Positions 8,720 to 20,139 are shown, numbered from the stretch's first letter. The stretch: 64,000 nucleotides of DNA from Acidihalobacter sp. (GCA_027013225.1 JALUXU010000058.1:62001-126000); one strand, 5' to 3'. Numbers and translations: made by a program. Notes: generated from the sequence alone by a model not told the origin.

Positions 8720-9901
8720 ATGGAAAAAACCGTGACTCATCATTCATCTGCTCCAAAATTGATACCAGGTTTTGCCAATCCCAAGGCGACGCGCGAATAC
8801 TCAGAAACACATCAACAGGCCGGTCATGCGGCGGTTGGCCATTACAGCGAATACCTGCGCGCGCGTATCCGATTGTCCAGCCTGGGTATAGGCTCCTTTG
8901 GAGGCGCCGCCACCCCCGCAGTGGACGCCAAGATCGCGGCGGTGGTGGCGCGTGGTTTATTGGAGGGCATCAATGTGGTCGACACCGGTGCTCACTATCG
9001 CTACGGCCGTTCTCTTGCCGCCGTGGGCGCCGGGATGCGTACCGCTCTGGCGCAAGGCGTACCACGTGAGGCGATGTTCCTGATTTCAAAAGGGGGTTTT
9101 CTGACTTTGCGGGGCGGGCCGCCGGACGACATGGAGGACTGGTTTGAACGCGAGATCGTCACCCAAGGCCTCGGCACGAAAGAGGATCTTGCCAAAGGTG
9201 CGCACGTGCTCACTCCTGATTACATCAATTATCAAATTGAGCTGTCCCGTCAGCTCATGGGCGTAGAGACACTGGATGCTTTTCTGGTCGATCAGCCGGA
9301 GGTGCATATTCCCGAAATTGGCAAAGAGGCGACCCAGCGCAAGCTGGGGAAAGTGTTTGAATTGCTGGAAAGGGCGGTGTCTGAAAACCGCTTGCGCAGT
9401 TACGGTATTACGACTTTTGAAAGCTTGCGGGTCGAAACCGACGATCCCATGTTTCTCTCTCTCCCCGCCCTCGTCGGTCTGGCTGAGAACGCGGCCCGCA
9501 TCGTGACCGGTGAAGAAAATGCCCGCCATCATTTTCGTATTGTAACGCTCCCGTTTAATCCGGTGATGCCGGAAGGATTCACGCGTTTCAACACGGCGAC
9601 GGGGGAGGGCAATATCGCCTCACCGATTCAGGCGGCATATCAACTCAAACTGTATGTGATCGCCTCCCACGTCATGTTCAAGGGCCATTTGGCACGACAA
9701 TCCCTGGAAGGTCTGGAGCAGGCGATGCCTTGTCTTCTCAATCCGGCGCAACGCGCCTTGCAGTTTGCTCGCTCCACCCCAGGGATTGGTACGGCGCTCG
9801 CCGGTATCAGCCAGCCGGAACATCTTGATGATCTCCTGGCAGTGGCCCGCACGCCGCCCATGGAGCGAAAAATATATTTGGCCATGTATCAAAAGGCCTG
9901 A
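8720..9901 (+). CDS. Aldo/keto reductase-like protein with altered tetrad
   Basis: An AKR-type TIM barrel, 393 aa. The family tetrad Asp and Tyr appear in VVDTGAHYRYGRS and the Lys in FLISKGGF, but the barrel strand that normally reads LYLIHxP here reads AFLVDQPE, so the catalytic His seems to be Asp. The protein is longer than typical AKRs, with a 40-residue N-terminal extension and inserts after the Lys strand. It may be a variant enzyme or a non-oxidoreductase homologue. It lies 126 nt after the deacetylase gene and 11 nt before the MutS-like gene. The RBS is weak. Confidence 0.75.
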   Translation: MEKTVTHHSSAPKLIPGFANPKATREYSETHQQAGHAAVGHYSEYLRARIRLSSLGIGSFGGAATPAVDAKIAAVVARGLLEGINVVDTGAHYRYGRSLAAVGAGMRTALAQGVPREAMFLISKGGFLTLRGGPPDDMEDWFEREIVTQGLGTKEDLAKGAHVLTPDYINYQIELSRQLMGVETLDAFLVDQPEVHIPEIGKEATQRKLGKVFELLERAVSENRLRSYGITTFESLRVETDDPMFLSLPALVGLAENAARIVTGEENARHHFRIVTLPFNPVMPEGFTRFNTATGEGNIASPIQAAYQLKLYVIASHVMFKGHLARQSLEGLEQAMPCLLNPAQRALQFARSTPGIGTALAGISQPEHLDDLLAVARTPPMERKIYLAMYQKA

Positions 9902-9912
9902 GGGCAGGGAGC

Positions 9913-11529
9913 ATGCAAGCTGATCTCAAACCCATCGAATTCAATGCCATCCGTAAATTTCTGGAGCGCCTGGCGTTTACCCCTTATGGCGCGGATGCGG
10001 CGCGCGCGCTTGAACCTGCACCCAGTTTGGAGGTGGCGCGGCAGATGCAAGCCGCAGTCAGTGCGGCACGCCGTTTCCACGACAGCGGTCAACGACTGGA
10101 CATAGGCGCTTTGCCCGATGTTCGTCCGGCTTTGCGTCAGTCGGCTTCGGTGGGTGCCTCGCTCTCAGGGCAGGCGCTTTTCAACCTGCAACAGGTCATG
10201 CAGGCCTGCGCGCGCTTGTATGAGCTGTTGCAGACGTACACTGAAATCTATCCCGGATCACTGCAAGACCTGTTGCCGCCGCCTGCGGTGGTTGAGCGTT
10301 TGTCACGCACCCTCGTCGGCGCAGGCAGCTTGCGCGACGATGCGACTCCCAAACTGGCTGAATTGTTCGCTGAACGCAGCAAATTGCGAGCCGAAGCAGA
10401 ACGTGTCGTCTTGCAACGCATGGAGCGCTTTGATCTGCGCGGCTTGATCAAGGATGAAAAAAAGGTCGCCTGGCACCATGAACGCGCCGTACTAACAATC
10501 CCGGCGAAGGAAAGCGATCGAGTCAAGGGGGTGCGGCGGGATACGCGCCTGGGGGGGCGGGATGTGCTGGTCGAACCCATGGAGGCCGTACAGGTGAACA
10601 ACCGCCTGGAAGCACTCAATGGACAAATCGGCACTGAACAGCAGCGCCTGTTTAGAAGTATTACGGCATTGGTGCGCGAGCATCTGGACGCCTTGCAAAA
10701 AATGATTTCTGCACTTACCTGGATCGATCTTGCGCTGGCCGCAGGGCGGCTCAGTCAGGCGATGAATGCACACGCGCCGCGCCTTGTAGAAACGCCCGAA
10801 CTCGTGTTGCACGAAGCCTATCACCCTCTGCTGTTGATTCAGTTCGCCGAAGGCAAGGGGCCACAACCGGTGCCTTTGACGCTCGCTTTGGACAAACAAG
10901 ACCGACTGTTGGTGATTACCGGCCCTAACACTGGCGGCAAAACGGTCGCGCTGAAGACTTTGGGATTGCTTACGACGATGGCGCACTGTGGGCTTCATAT
11001 CCCTGCAGAACGGGATTGCACCATTGGAGCGTACCGCCGGGTGATCGTCGATGTGGGTGACCATCAAAGCCTTTATCATCAACTATCGACCTTCGCCGGC
11101 CATGTCGAAGTATTGAAACGGGTTCTCGAGATGGCCGATGGAGAAACGCTGGTATTATTGGATGAATTGGGTACCGGCACCGATCCGGAAGAGGGCGCGG
11201 CGCTGGCCATGGCCGTACTCGATGAGCTCCTGGGACGAGGCGCGCAGGGTGTGGTTAATACCCATTTGGCGCCTCTTAAGGAATACGCATCCGGTCATCC
11301 GGGGGTGAGAAACGCCTCCATGCGTTTCGATCCAACCACTTTGCGCCCTACCTATGAACTATGCGTCGGAAGGCCGGGCGAATCGCTTGGATTGATCATT
11401 GCAGAGCAGAATGGTCTCCCTGAGACCCTGGTGAAACGGGCTCGGGAACATCTTCTGGCTATCAAGGGTCAAGAAGCGAAGCCATCCTTGCCGGAACATG
11501 AGCGCATGCACTCGCCGCGGTGGCGTTAA
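9913..11529 (+). CDS. MutS2-like ATPase lacking the Smr domain
   Basis: A 538-aa protein with MutS lever/clamp region and a C-terminal MutS ABC ATPase: Walker A GPNTGGKT (about 337-344) and Walker B LVLLDELGTGTDPEEGAALA closely match MutS2 rather than MutS. It ends shortly after the ATPase (tail QEAKPSLPEHERMHSPRWR), whereas full MutS2 continues with a long helical region, KOW and Smr nuclease domains (about 780 aa). No mismatch-recognition domain is present. MutS2 acts in recombination suppression and rescue of collided ribosomes; without Smr this protein could only provide clamp/ATPase activity. GGGAG lies upstream of the ATG. Confidence 0.85.
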   Translation: MQADLKPIEFNAIRKFLERLAFTPYGADAARALEPAPSLEVARQMQAAVSAARRFHDSGQRLDIGALPDVRPALRQSASVGASLSGQALFNLQQVMQACARLYELLQTYTEIYPGSLQDLLPPPAVVERLSRTLVGAGSLRDDATPKLAELFAERSKLRAEAERVVLQRMERFDLRGLIKDEKKVAWHHERAVLTIPAKESDRVKGVRRDTRLGGRDVLVEPMEAVQVNNRLEALNGQIGTEQQRLFRSITALVREHLDALQKMISALTWIDLALAAGRLSQAMNAHAPRLVETPELVLHEAYHPLLLIQFAEGKGPQPVPLTLALDKQDRLLVITGPNTGGKTVALKTLGLLTTMAHCGLHIPAERDCTIGAYRRVIVDVGDHQSLYHQLSTFAGHVEVLKRVLEMADGETLVLLDELGTGTDPEEGAALAMAVLDELLGRGAQGVVNTHLAPLKEYASGHPGVRNASMRFDPTTLRPTYELCVGRPGESLGLIIAEQNGLPETLVKRAREHLLAIKGQEAKPSLPEHERMHSPRWR

Positions 11530-11570
11530 AACGATGATATTTTCTTGTCAACATATTAGTATTGTATGTT

Positions 11571-11587
11571 TCACCCCATCAGGGGTG
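11571..11587. other. Small hairpin in the ilv leader region
   Basis: TCACCCC-ATCA-GGGGTGA forms a 7-bp stem with a 4-nt loop between the MutS2-like gene and ilvI. No T run follows, so it may be a leader structure or a weak terminator. No leader peptide rich in Leu/Val/Ile codons was found, so classical attenuation is not supported. Confidence 0.35.
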
Positions 11588-11663
11588 ATGAACGGTTCAA
11601 ACATTGATATAAAACCGAGGCGATTACCAAAAATGCCTTGGTCTGCGAGTTGGAGAACACTCT

Positions 11664-13358
11664 GTGGAAATGACCGGCGCGGAAATTTTCGTGCGTTGCC
11701 TGAAAGAAGAGGGCGTGGACATACTCTTCGGTTATCCGGGCGGCGCTGTCCTGCATATCTATGATGCCTTGTATCAGCAAAAAGACGTCAGCCATGTGTT
11801 GGTGCGTCATGAGCAAGGAGCGGTGCATGCTGCCGAAGGGTACGCCAAATCCACAGGACGGGTGGGCGTGGCCCTGGTCACTTCCGGGCCGGGGGCGACC
11901 AATGCGGTGACAGGGATCGCGGACGCGTATATGGATTCGGTTCCTATGGTGGTGTTCACCGGGCAGGTGCCTACCAGCCTGATAGGCAATGATGCTTTTC
12001 AGGAAACCGATTCTATCGGCATCACCCGGCCAATCGTAAAACACAATTTTCTCGTCAAGGATGTGGCCGATTTGGCTGCGACCATCAAAAAAGCCTTCTA
12101 TATTGCCTCGACGGGACGTCCGGGGCCGGTGGTGGTTGACTTGCCCAAGGACGTAACCGCGGCCAGAGGGCCGTTCAAATACCCCAAATCCGTACACTTG
12201 CGTTCTTACAAGCCGACGGTAAAAGGTCATCCTGGCCAGATCAAACGCGCTTTCGATCTGATCATCAAGGCGGAAAGACCCATTATCTACGCGGGTGGTG
12301 GCGTCATACTCGGTAAGGCAGCCGATGAGTTGACCCGGTTTGCTAAAACATTGGGTTATCCTGTGACCAACACCCTGATGGGATTGGGTGGTTTCCCAGG
12401 CAGCGATTCTCAATTCCTGGGGATGCTCGGCATGCACGGCACCTACGAGGCCAATATGGCGATGCATCATGCCGATGTGGTCATCGCAGTAGGCGCGCGT
12501 TTCGATGATCGGGTGACCGGCAATGTCGAAAAATTCTGTCCCCATGCAAAAATTGTCCACATGGACGTTGACCCCGCCTCGATTTCAAAAACCGTCAAGG
12601 TCGATGTGCCCATCGTGGGCGAGGTGAAGGAGATTCTTAAAGATCTGCTCGTCTTGCTGCATGACTCGGGGAAAAAACCCAATGCCTCGGCGTTGCAGAA
12701 CTGGTGGAAGCAGATCGAGGAATGGCGCGCTCTGGAATGCCTCAAGTATGACCGTGACAGCGAGTTGATCAAACCTCAATTTGTGATCGAACGCCTGCAT
12801 GCCCTCACCGGCGGCGACGCCTATGTCACCTCGGATGTCGGTCAGCATCAGATGTGGACTGCGCAATATTACAAGTTCGACAAGCCGAACCGCTGGATCA
12901 ACTCAGGAGGGCTGGGCACGATGGGGGTGGGATTGCCCTATGCCATGGGCGTGCAAATGGCTCATCCCGACGAGACGGTGATCTGCGTGACGGGCGAGGG
13001 CAGTATCCAGATGTGCATTCAGGAGCTTTCCACCTGTCTGCAATACGGGCTTCCGCTCAAGGTCGTGCTGCTCAACAATCGTTATCTCGGCATGGTGCGC
13101 CAATGGCAAGAGTTTTTCTACCAGGGACGTTACGCCATGTCATACATGGACGCTCTTCCGGATTTCGTCAAATTGGCCGAAGCCTACGGCCACATCGGCA
13201 TGCGCATCCAGCATCCCCAGGATGTGGACGGCGCGCTCAAGGAGGCATTATCGATGAACGACCGGCTGGTATTCATGGATTTCATCACCGACGAGCGTGA
13301 AAATGTCTATCCGATGATTCCGGCAGGTGCCGGTCAGAACGAAATGATCCTGATCTGA
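11664..13358 (+). CDS. ilvI: Acetolactate synthase large subunit
   Basis: Catalyses thiamine-diphosphate-dependent condensation of two pyruvates (or pyruvate plus 2-oxobutyrate), the first common step of valine, leucine and isoleucine synthesis. The 564-aa sequence shows the N-terminal ThDP pyrimidine-binding part with catalytic Glu ([15 protein letters not shown]), the central FAD-binding region and the C-terminal GDGSxxN-type metal motif, here [14 protein letters not shown]. The GTG start at 11664 has GGAG 8 nt upstream and gives the usual N-terminus (MEMTGAE); ATG 11670 is too far from the RBS. First gene of an ilvI-ilvH-ilvC-psd-pssA-leuA operon. Confidence 0.95.
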   Translation: MEMTGAEIFVRCLKEEGVDILFGYPGGAVLHIYDALYQQKDVSHVLVRHEQGAVHAAEGYAKSTGRVGVALVTSGPGATNAVTGIADAYMDSVPMVVFTGQVPTSLIGNDAFQETDSIGITRPIVKHNFLVKDVADLAATIKKAFYIASTGRPGPVVVDLPKDVTAARGPFKYPKSVHLRSYKPTVKGHPGQIKRAFDLIIKAERPIIYAGGGVILGKAADELTRFAKTLGYPVTNTLMGLGGFPGSDSQFLGMLGMHGTYEANMAMHHADVVIAVGARFDDRVTGNVEKFCPHAKIVHMDVDPASISKTVKVDVPIVGEVKEILKDLLVLLHDSGKKPNASALQNWWKQIEEWRALECLKYDRDSELIKPQFVIERLHALTGGDAYVTSDVGQHQMWTAQYYKFDKPNRWINSGGLGTMGVGLPYAMGVQMAHPDETVICVTGEGSIQMCIQELSTCLQYGLPLKVVLLNNRYLGMVRQWQEFFYQGRYAMSYMDALPDFVKLAEAYGHIGMRIQHPQDVDGALKEALSMNDRLVFMDFITDERENVYPMIPAGAGQNEMILI

Positions 13359-13371
13359 GGAGTTGTCATCC

Positions 13372-14923
<1,552 letters not shown>

Positions 14924-14935
14924 CCCACGAGCAGC

Positions 14936-14964
14936 GAGGCGGCCCCTACGGGTGACGCCGCCTC
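14936..14964. other. Intra-operon hairpin after ilvC
   Basis: GAGGCGGC...GCCGCCTC forms an 8-bp GC stem enclosing a smaller CCC-TAC-GGG hairpin, 13 nt after the ilvC stop codon. There is no T tract. It could protect ilvC mRNA or partly terminate transcription before the psd-pssA part of the operon. Confidence 0.55.
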
Positions 14965-14977
14965 CTTGAGGTAGTTC

Positions 14978-15574
14978 ATGCCTTTTGCACGTGAAGGCCA
15001 CTGGGTACTGGCTGGACTCTTGGCTCTGGCGTTGGGAATCGGGGCCTTCGTGTCTTGGCTTGTCAGCATTCCGGTTTGGATTGCCTTGTTGCTGGCGGCG
15101 TTCGTTTTCCGCCAGCCACCGCGGTCGGTGGAAGCCGCGCCTCTCGATATTCTCAGCCCGATCGATGGGCGGATTCACAGTGTGGCTGAAGCAAACGATC
15201 CTATACGCGGACGCACGAGCAGGCGCATCACCTTGCGACAAAACCCATTCGGTCCCTATATTGTCTATGCGCCCGTAGAAGGCCGGCTGGAAGATGTCGC
15301 AGGCACTTGGTCCGTTGCCTTGCTGATACAGACTGATGAGGGCGATGAGGTGGTGATGGAATTCGTTCGCAGCCGTTCACTGCGATATCTGCATTGTCAT
15401 GTGTCCGCCGGCGAACGGTTGCGACAGGGCGGCATCTGTGGATTCGGCGGATTTGGCCGTACCTTGCACCTATACATTCCCCTATCCAGCCGCATTGAGG
15501 GGGTTGTCGCGGGAAAAGTGCGTGCCGGCCAGACACTCGCCCGTCTGGCACCTCATGAGGTGGGAATCCAATGA
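14978..15574 (+). CDS. Phosphatidylserine decarboxylase homologue, cleavage site missing
   Basis: Position (ilvC-psd-pssA-leuA), length (198 aa), N-terminal membrane segments and the motif SPIDGRI match the short-type Psd family that makes phosphatidylethanolamine. Family members self-cleave at FGS(R) to create the pyruvoyl cofactor. Here the aligned segment reads GFGRTLHLYIPLSSR, so the Ser is replaced by Arg. The catalytic-loop His of NVHVNRxP is also absent (FGPYIVYAP). The protein should therefore not form a pyruvoyl enzyme. It may be a catalytically dead paralogue with a structural or regulatory role, or use an undescribed cleavage. GAGG precedes the ATG; the 3' end overlaps pssA (ATGA). 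Confidence 0.75.
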   Translation: MPFAREGHWVLAGLLALALGIGAFVSWLVSIPVWIALLLAAFVFRQPPRSVEAAPLDILSPIDGRIHSVAEANDPIRGRTSRRITLRQNPFGPYIVYAPVEGRLEDVAGTWSVALLIQTDEGDEVVMEFVRSRSLRYLHCHVSAGERLRQGGICGFGGFGRTLHLYIPLSSRIEGVVAGKVRAGQTLARLAPHEVGIQ

Positions 15575-16380
15575 ATGGGTCTCGTGATCCCGGCCGCAGC
15601 TTACGGCATAGACGCGGCATCTATCTGTTGCCGAATCTGTTTACCACCGGTGCCTTGTTTGCCGGCTTTTATGCCATCGTCACAGCGATGGATGGGCATT
15701 TCGTAGCCGCTGCCATCGCCGTCTTTGTGGCTATGGTCTTGGATGGAATTGATGGGCGGGTGGCTCGCATGACCCAGACGCAAAGCGCCTTTGGGGCGGA
15801 ATACGACAGCCTTTCGGACATGGTGTCGTTCGGGCTGGCTCCTGCGCTCGTGATGTATCAGTGGTCATTGATACATCTGCATGATTTCGGCTGGTTCGGT
15901 GTCAAAGTAAGCTGGCTGGTGGCTTTTTTCTATGCGGCGGCGGCGGCCTTGCGATTGGCGCGTTTCAATACTCGCATCGCGGTGGCCGACAAGCGCTTTT
16001 TTCAGGGGCTGCCTAGTCCTACGGCGGCGGCGGTGATGATGGGTACGGTATGGGTGGCAGAGCAGTTTCGGATTTCAGGTGAAAGCCTGATGTTGCCAGC
16101 CATTGCCATCACTCTGCTGACCGGGGGCTTGATGGTCAGCAACCTGAGCTATTACAGTTTCAAGGACATCGATCTACGCAAGCGCGTGCCTTTCATGGCC
16201 GTATTGAGCGTGCTCGGCGTATTTGTCCTGATCGCGTTGTGGCCATCCATCGTGCTCTATGCTTTATTCATGGCCTACACCTTGTCGGGGCTGCTTTTGA
16301 GTGTGTGGCGGCATTGGCGCAAACGCCGCAGGCGAGCCGCCGAAGACAGCCCATCCGAGGATTCGCATCCACACAGTTGA
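15571..16380 (+). CDS. pssA: CDP-diacylglycerol-serine O-phosphatidyltransferase
   Basis: Membrane enzyme making phosphatidylserine from CDP-diacylglycerol and serine. The CDP-alcohol phosphotransferase signature DG-x2-AR-x8-G-x3-D-x3-D is intact ([26 protein letters not shown], about residues 54-78). Six to eight hydrophobic helices follow, and the C-terminus is basic then acidic ([16 protein letters not shown]). The length (269 aa) fits the pssA type II family. It overlaps the psd-like gene by 4 nt, yet that neighbour seems unable to decarboxylate the product. Confidence 0.92.
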   Translation: MNGSRDPGRSLRHRRGIYLLPNLFTTGALFAGFYAIVTAMDGHFVAAAIAVFVAMVLDGIDGRVARMTQTQSAFGAEYDSLSDMVSFGLAPALVMYQWSLIHLHDFGWFGVKVSWLVAFFYAAAAALRLARFNTRIAVADKRFFQGLPSPTAAAVMMGTVWVAEQFRISGESLMLPAIAITLLTGGLMVSNLSYYSFKDIDLRKRVPFMAVLSVLGVFVLIALWPSIVLYALFMAYTLSGLLLSVWRHWRKRRRRAAEDSPSEDSHPHS

Positions 16381-16393
16381 CCCTGGAGATCCA

Positions 16394-17938
16394 ATGAGTT
16401 CGCATTCGCTAATTATATTCGACACCACCTTGCGTGATGGGGAACAAAGCCCCGGCGCATCCATGACCCGAGATGAGAAGGTACGCATCGCGAAAGTGCT
16501 CGAGAGGATGCGCGTTGATGTTATCGAGGCAGGTTTCCCTATCGCCAGCCCTGACGATTTCGAGGCGGTGCGCGCCGTGGCTGTTACCGTCGAAGATAGC
16601 CGCGTTTGTGGGCTGGCCCGGGCGCTCGAGAAGGACATCGAACGGGCCGGAGAAGCGCTCAAGGAAGCCGTAGCTCCCCGCATCCACACCTTTATCGCCA
16701 CCTCGCCGATTCACATGCAGCGCAAGTTGCGTATGCAGCCCGAACAAGTCATCGAACAGGCGGTCAAGGCGGTCAAATGGGCACGCAATCGTGTCGATGA
16801 TGTCGAGTTTTCAGCAGAGGATGCGGGGCGCTCCGATCCTGATTTTCTCTGCCGCATCATCGAAGCGGCGATCGACGCCGGCGCCTCCACCATCAATATT
16901 CCGGATACGGTTGGATATAATCTGCCCGAGCAATTCGGCCACCTCATAGCCACTTTGATCGAGCGCGTAACGAATGCCGATAAAGCGGTATTTTCCGTGC
17001 ACTGTCACAATGATCTTGGTCTGGCAGTGGCCAATTCACTGTCGGCGGTGCGGCAGGGTGCCCGTCAGGTCGAATGCACGATCAATGGCTTGGGCGAGCG
17101 GGCTGGCAATGCCGCGCTGGAAGAAGTGGTAATGGCCGTAAGAACGCGTCAGGACGTGTTCGATTGCGATACGCGTATCGATACCACTCAGATCGTGCCG
17201 GCCTCGCGGCTCGTATCTACCATCACAGGGTTTCCGGTGCAGCCCAACAAGGCTATTGTTGGAGCCAATGCTTTTGCCCATGAATCCGGTATCCATCAGG
17301 ACGGGGTGCTCAAATCACGCGAAACCTACGAAATCATGCGCGCGGAGGATGTCGGCTGGAGCGCCAACCGCATTGTCCTTGGCAAACACTCGGGACGCAA
17401 CGCATTCAGAACCCGGCTCAAAGAGCTGGGCATCGAGTTCGATTCAGAGGAAGAACTCAACGCCGCTTTTGCCCGCTTCAAGGAACTGGCGGACAAGAAA
17501 CACGAGATCTTCGACGAGGATCTACAGGCGCTGGTTTCAGAGACTGAAGCGGCAAACCGCGAGCGGCATGCGCTCGTTTCCATGCGTGTCTGTTCTGAAA
17601 CGGGAGAAACGCCACTGGCCCGCGTTACCCTCTCGATCGATGGCGCCGAACGGCAAGCAGAAGCCACTGGCGGCGGGCCGGTGGATGCCACCTTTCGTGC
17701 CATTGAGGCGATCGTCGAGAGCGGAGCCCGACTCAAGCTGTATTCGGTCAATGCGATAACCAGTGGTACGGACGCGCAGGGCGAAGTTACCGTAAGGCTG
17801 GAGAAAGCAGGACGCATCGTCAATGGTCAGGGCGCTGATACGGATATCGTCATCGCCTCGGCGCGGGCTTATCTGAATGCGCTGGACAAGCTCATGCTCG
17901 AAGCCGGACGAGCACATCCGCAGTTCAGCCACGTCTGA
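16394..17938 (+). CDS. leuA: 2-isopropylmalate synthase
   Basis: Catalyses the first committed step of leucine synthesis (2-oxoisovalerate plus acetyl-CoA). The HMGL-like TIM barrel starts [16 protein letters not shown], with metal ligands in the barrel ([10 protein letters not shown]), and a C-terminal LeuA allosteric dimer domain for leucine feedback occupies about residues 390-510. The 514-aa length is standard. Start ATG 16394 has CTGGAG upstream; the ORF-track extension to 16301 overlaps pssA. This is the last gene of the operon; leuCDB are in a separate locus 14 kb away. Confidence 0.96.
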   Translation: MSSHSLIIFDTTLRDGEQSPGASMTRDEKVRIAKVLERMRVDVIEAGFPIASPDDFEAVRAVAVTVEDSRVCGLARALEKDIERAGEALKEAVAPRIHTFIATSPIHMQRKLRMQPEQVIEQAVKAVKWARNRVDDVEFSAEDAGRSDPDFLCRIIEAAIDAGASTINIPDTVGYNLPEQFGHLIATLIERVTNADKAVFSVHCHNDLGLAVANSLSAVRQGARQVECTINGLGERAGNAALEEVVMAVRTRQDVFDCDTRIDTTQIVPASRLVSTITGFPVQPNKAIVGANAFAHESGIHQDGVLKSRETYEIMRAEDVGWSANRIVLGKHSGRNAFRTRLKELGIEFDSEEELNAAFARFKELADKKHEIFDEDLQALVSETEAANRERHALVSMRVCSETGETPLARVTLSIDGAERQAEATGGGPVDATFRAIEAIVESGARLKLYSVNAITSGTDAQGEVTVRLEKAGRIVNGQGADTDIVIASARAYLNALDKLMLEAGRAHPQFSHV

Positions 17939-18096
17939 CAGGGATTGAAAGTGGAGCTCAGGGAAGCGGCGAGGCATCAGAAAATTCATGTCGGCCACTT
18001 TTTCCTCTATCTCGTTCGCCTGAAGATCAACTCCAACGCTCATTGGCTGCCTTGTAGAGGCTACAATCGATTCATAAGTTCCCCGGCTTTTTTTGC

Positions 18097-18822
18097 GTGA
18101 ACCGAAGAAAATCACATTATCTCGATGCCATGGGGATTCAGCGTTGGGAATTGCGTCCAGAATGGCGCGTTTCAAACCAAATGAGCATTGCACCGGTTGA
18201 AACCGTCAATAAGACGATTTCCGATGACAATCAGGCCGCCTGCACGCCCGGGTCGATCGCCACACTGGGTTGGACAGCCCTTGAACAATGCGTCGTTGCC
18301 TGCCAACGGTGTGATCTTCATCTGGGAAGAACGCACACTGTATTCGGCTCAGGTTCCCACTCGGCAGAATGGATGATTATCGGCGAGGGGCCTGGCGCGG
18401 AAGAGGACCGCCAAGGTGTTCCCTTCGTAGGAAGAGCAGGTAAATTGCTCGATAACATGATTTATGCGATCGGTCTTCGACGCCAAGAGGTTTATATAGC
18501 CAATGCCGTCAAATGCCGCCCACCTGAAAACCGCGACCCTAAACCGGAGGAACTTGCCACTTGCCTGCCCTATCTGGAACGTCAGATTGAACTACTCAAT
18601 CCGCGAATTTTGCTCGTATTGGGACGCGTAGCTGCGCAAAGCCTGTTGCAAACGAAATTGCCGCTGGCTAAATTGCGCGGCAAGGTGCATCACTATGCTT
18701 CCAGACGCATTCCGCTCGTGGTCACCTACCATCCCGCTTATTTGCTGCGCAGTCCGACACAGAAACGGATCGCTTGGAAAGATCTGCGATTGGCCAAAGA
18801 ATTGTTGGAGAGAGGGGGGTGA
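18097..18822 (+). CDS. Type-4 (family 4) uracil-DNA glycosylase
   Basis: A FeS-containing UDG that removes uracil from DNA. Motif GEGPGAEEDRQGVPFVGRAGKLLD (water-activating region) and the late VTYHPAYLLR motif are present, as are four cysteines for the 4Fe-4S cluster (CQRCDLHLGRT, KCRPP, ATCLPYL). The N-terminus SHYLDAMGIQRWELR matches a conserved segment of proteobacterial members, supporting the GTG start at 18097. It overlaps or abuts rimI, an arrangement common in proteobacteria. Confidence 0.9.
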   Translation: MNRRKSHYLDAMGIQRWELRPEWRVSNQMSIAPVETVNKTISDDNQAACTPGSIATLGWTALEQCVVACQRCDLHLGRTHTVFGSGSHSAEWMIIGEGPGAEEDRQGVPFVGRAGKLLDNMIYAIGLRRQEVYIANAVKCRPPENRDPKPEELATCLPYLERQIELLNPRILLVLGRVAAQSLLQTKLPLAKLRGKVHHYASRRIPLVVTYHPAYLLRSPTQKRIAWKDLRLAKELLERGG

Positions 18823-18824
18823 GC

Positions 18825-19286
18825 GTGCATATCCGGCGCAAAGAACGGCTCATTCGGCCTTTGCAGGTGTCCGATCTGCCATTGCTCATGGCGATCGAAG
18901 TGCGTGCTTATACCCATCCTTGGACCGAAGGGATTTTTCGCGACTGCCTACGCACGGGATACATTTGCTGGGCGTTGACGGTAGATGAAATCTTTACCGG
19001 CTATGCCGTCACCTCTGTGGCTGTTGGCGAATGTCATTTGCTCAACTTGACTATCGACCCTGCCGCCCAAGGGCAGGGACTTGGCCGCTATCTTTTGCGC
19101 CAAGTGTTACAACGCGCCATTGAGTCTGGCGCTGATATTGCCTTTCTGGAAGTGCGGCCATCCAATCTGACCGCAAGACATCTTTACGAAAGCGAAGGTT
19201 TCAATGAGATTGGAAGGCGAAAGAATTATTATCCTTCTGGCAAGAGGCAGCGTGAAGATGCTTTGCTCATGGCCAAAAAACTTTAG
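18825..19286 (+). CDS. rimI: Ribosomal protein S18-alanine N-acetyltransferase
   Basis: A GNAT acetyltransferase of about 153 aa. The acetyl-CoA motif A reads LTIDPAAQGQGLGRYLL, and the RimI-typical end LYESEGFNEIGRRKNYYPSGKRQREDALLMAK is present. RimI acetylates the N-terminus of S18. The exact start is uncertain: GTG 18825 has a purine-rich AGAGGGGGG site 6 nt upstream, and GTG 18819 overlaps the UDG stop. The ORF-track start at 18774 lies inside UDG and is unlikely. Confidence 0.88.
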   Translation: MHIRRKERLIRPLQVSDLPLLMAIEVRAYTHPWTEGIFRDCLRTGYICWALTVDEIFTGYAVTSVAVGECHLLNLTIDPAAQGQGLGRYLLRQVLQRAIESGADIAFLEVRPSNLTARHLYESEGFNEIGRRKNYYPSGKRQREDALLMAKKL

Positions 19287-19406
19287 TCAGTATTTCTTTT
19301 ATAGCGGAGGTCAATATTTTCATTGACGGGTATTCATCGCTTGGGTATTATCCCCGATCTGTGCGGTGCCGCCCGAAATCAATCGGTAGCCGGTGCAACA
19401 GGCCGC

Positions 19407-19483
19407 CGGGGTATAGCGCAGCCTGGTAGCGCGCCTGCTTTGGGAGCAGGATGTCGGGGGTTCAAATCCCTCTACCCCGACCA
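19407..19483 (+). tRNA. tRNA-Pro (anticodon TGG)
   Basis: Full cloverleaf with acceptor CGGGGTA/TACCCCG, anticodon stem CCTGC/GCAGG with loop TTTGGGA, T arm GGGTTCAAATC and encoded CCA. First of seven tRNA genes. Confidence 0.97.
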
Positions 19484-19505
19484 AATACTCCTGCAGGAAG
19501 ACGAA

Positions 19506-19582
19506 GCGCCCGTAGCTCAGCTGGATAGAGCATTCGCCTTCTAAGCGAACGGTCGCAGGTTCGAGTCCTGCCGGGCGCGCCA
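19506..19582 (+). tRNA. tRNA-Arg (anticodon TCT)
   Basis: Acceptor GCGCCCG/CGGGCGC, anticodon loop CTTCTAA, T arm GGTTCGAGTCC, encoded CCA. It lies 22 nt after tRNA-Pro, probably in the same transcript. Confidence 0.97.
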
Positions 19583-19612
19583 CATGATTAACCCTCGAAA
19601 GAGGATGACTAT

Positions 19613-19689
19613 GGTGGGCGTAGCTCAGTTGGTAGAGCCCTGGATTGTGATTCCAGTCGTCGTGGGTTCGAGTCCCATCGCCCACCCCA
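19613..19689 (+). tRNA. tRNA-His (anticodon GTG)
   Basis: The extra 5' G(-1) pairs with C73, as expected for tRNA-His. Acceptor GTGGGCG/CGCCCAC, loop TTGTGAT and encoded CCA are present. Nearly identical in layout to E. coli tRNA-His. Confidence 0.97.
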
Positions 19690-19705
19690 TATAATCCGCA
19701 GTTGC

Positions 19706-19781
<76 letters not shown>

Positions 19782-19954
19782 AACCTTTCTTTCATTCTTG
19801 TTAAACCAGCATCATGCCATTGATCTCATCTCCCGCATTCAAGAGTGGATGCGGATTTGTTTTCAGGCGATGGGAATAAATCACATCTGCAGTGTTATCA
19901 GCTCTGTTGAATCGTTTGGAGGATTTGGTATTCCATAGGGTCTGTTTAGGGGGG

Positions 19955-19983
19955 TTGACGTAATTTTGTTACATCATTAGAGT
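19955..19983 (+). promoter_or_regulatory. Sigma-70-like promoter for tRNA-Ala/Glu
   Basis: TTGACG, a 17-nt spacer, then TAGAGT, about 20 nt upstream of tRNA-Ala. The 220-nt gap after tRNA-Lys is otherwise empty, so a new promoter here makes sense. Confidence 0.55.
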
Positions 19984-20002
19984 ACGCACTTTCCCATTTA
20001 AT

Positions 20003-20078
20003 GGGGCTATAGCTCAGCTGGGAGAGCGCCTGCATGGCATGCAGGAGGTCGGCGGTTCGATCCCGCCTAGCTCCACCA
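20003..20078 (+). tRNA. tRNA-Ala (anticodon GGC)
   Basis: Acceptor GGGGCTA/TAGCTCC with one G-T pair, anticodon stem CCTGC/GCAGG with loop ATGGCAT, T arm GGTTCGATCC, encoded CCA. Confidence 0.97.
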
Positions 20079-20139
20079 ATTTCAATCCGATATTCAAAGT
20101 GATCGCATGTATCGCGAGCACGGAAACCTTGTTAAAGAC

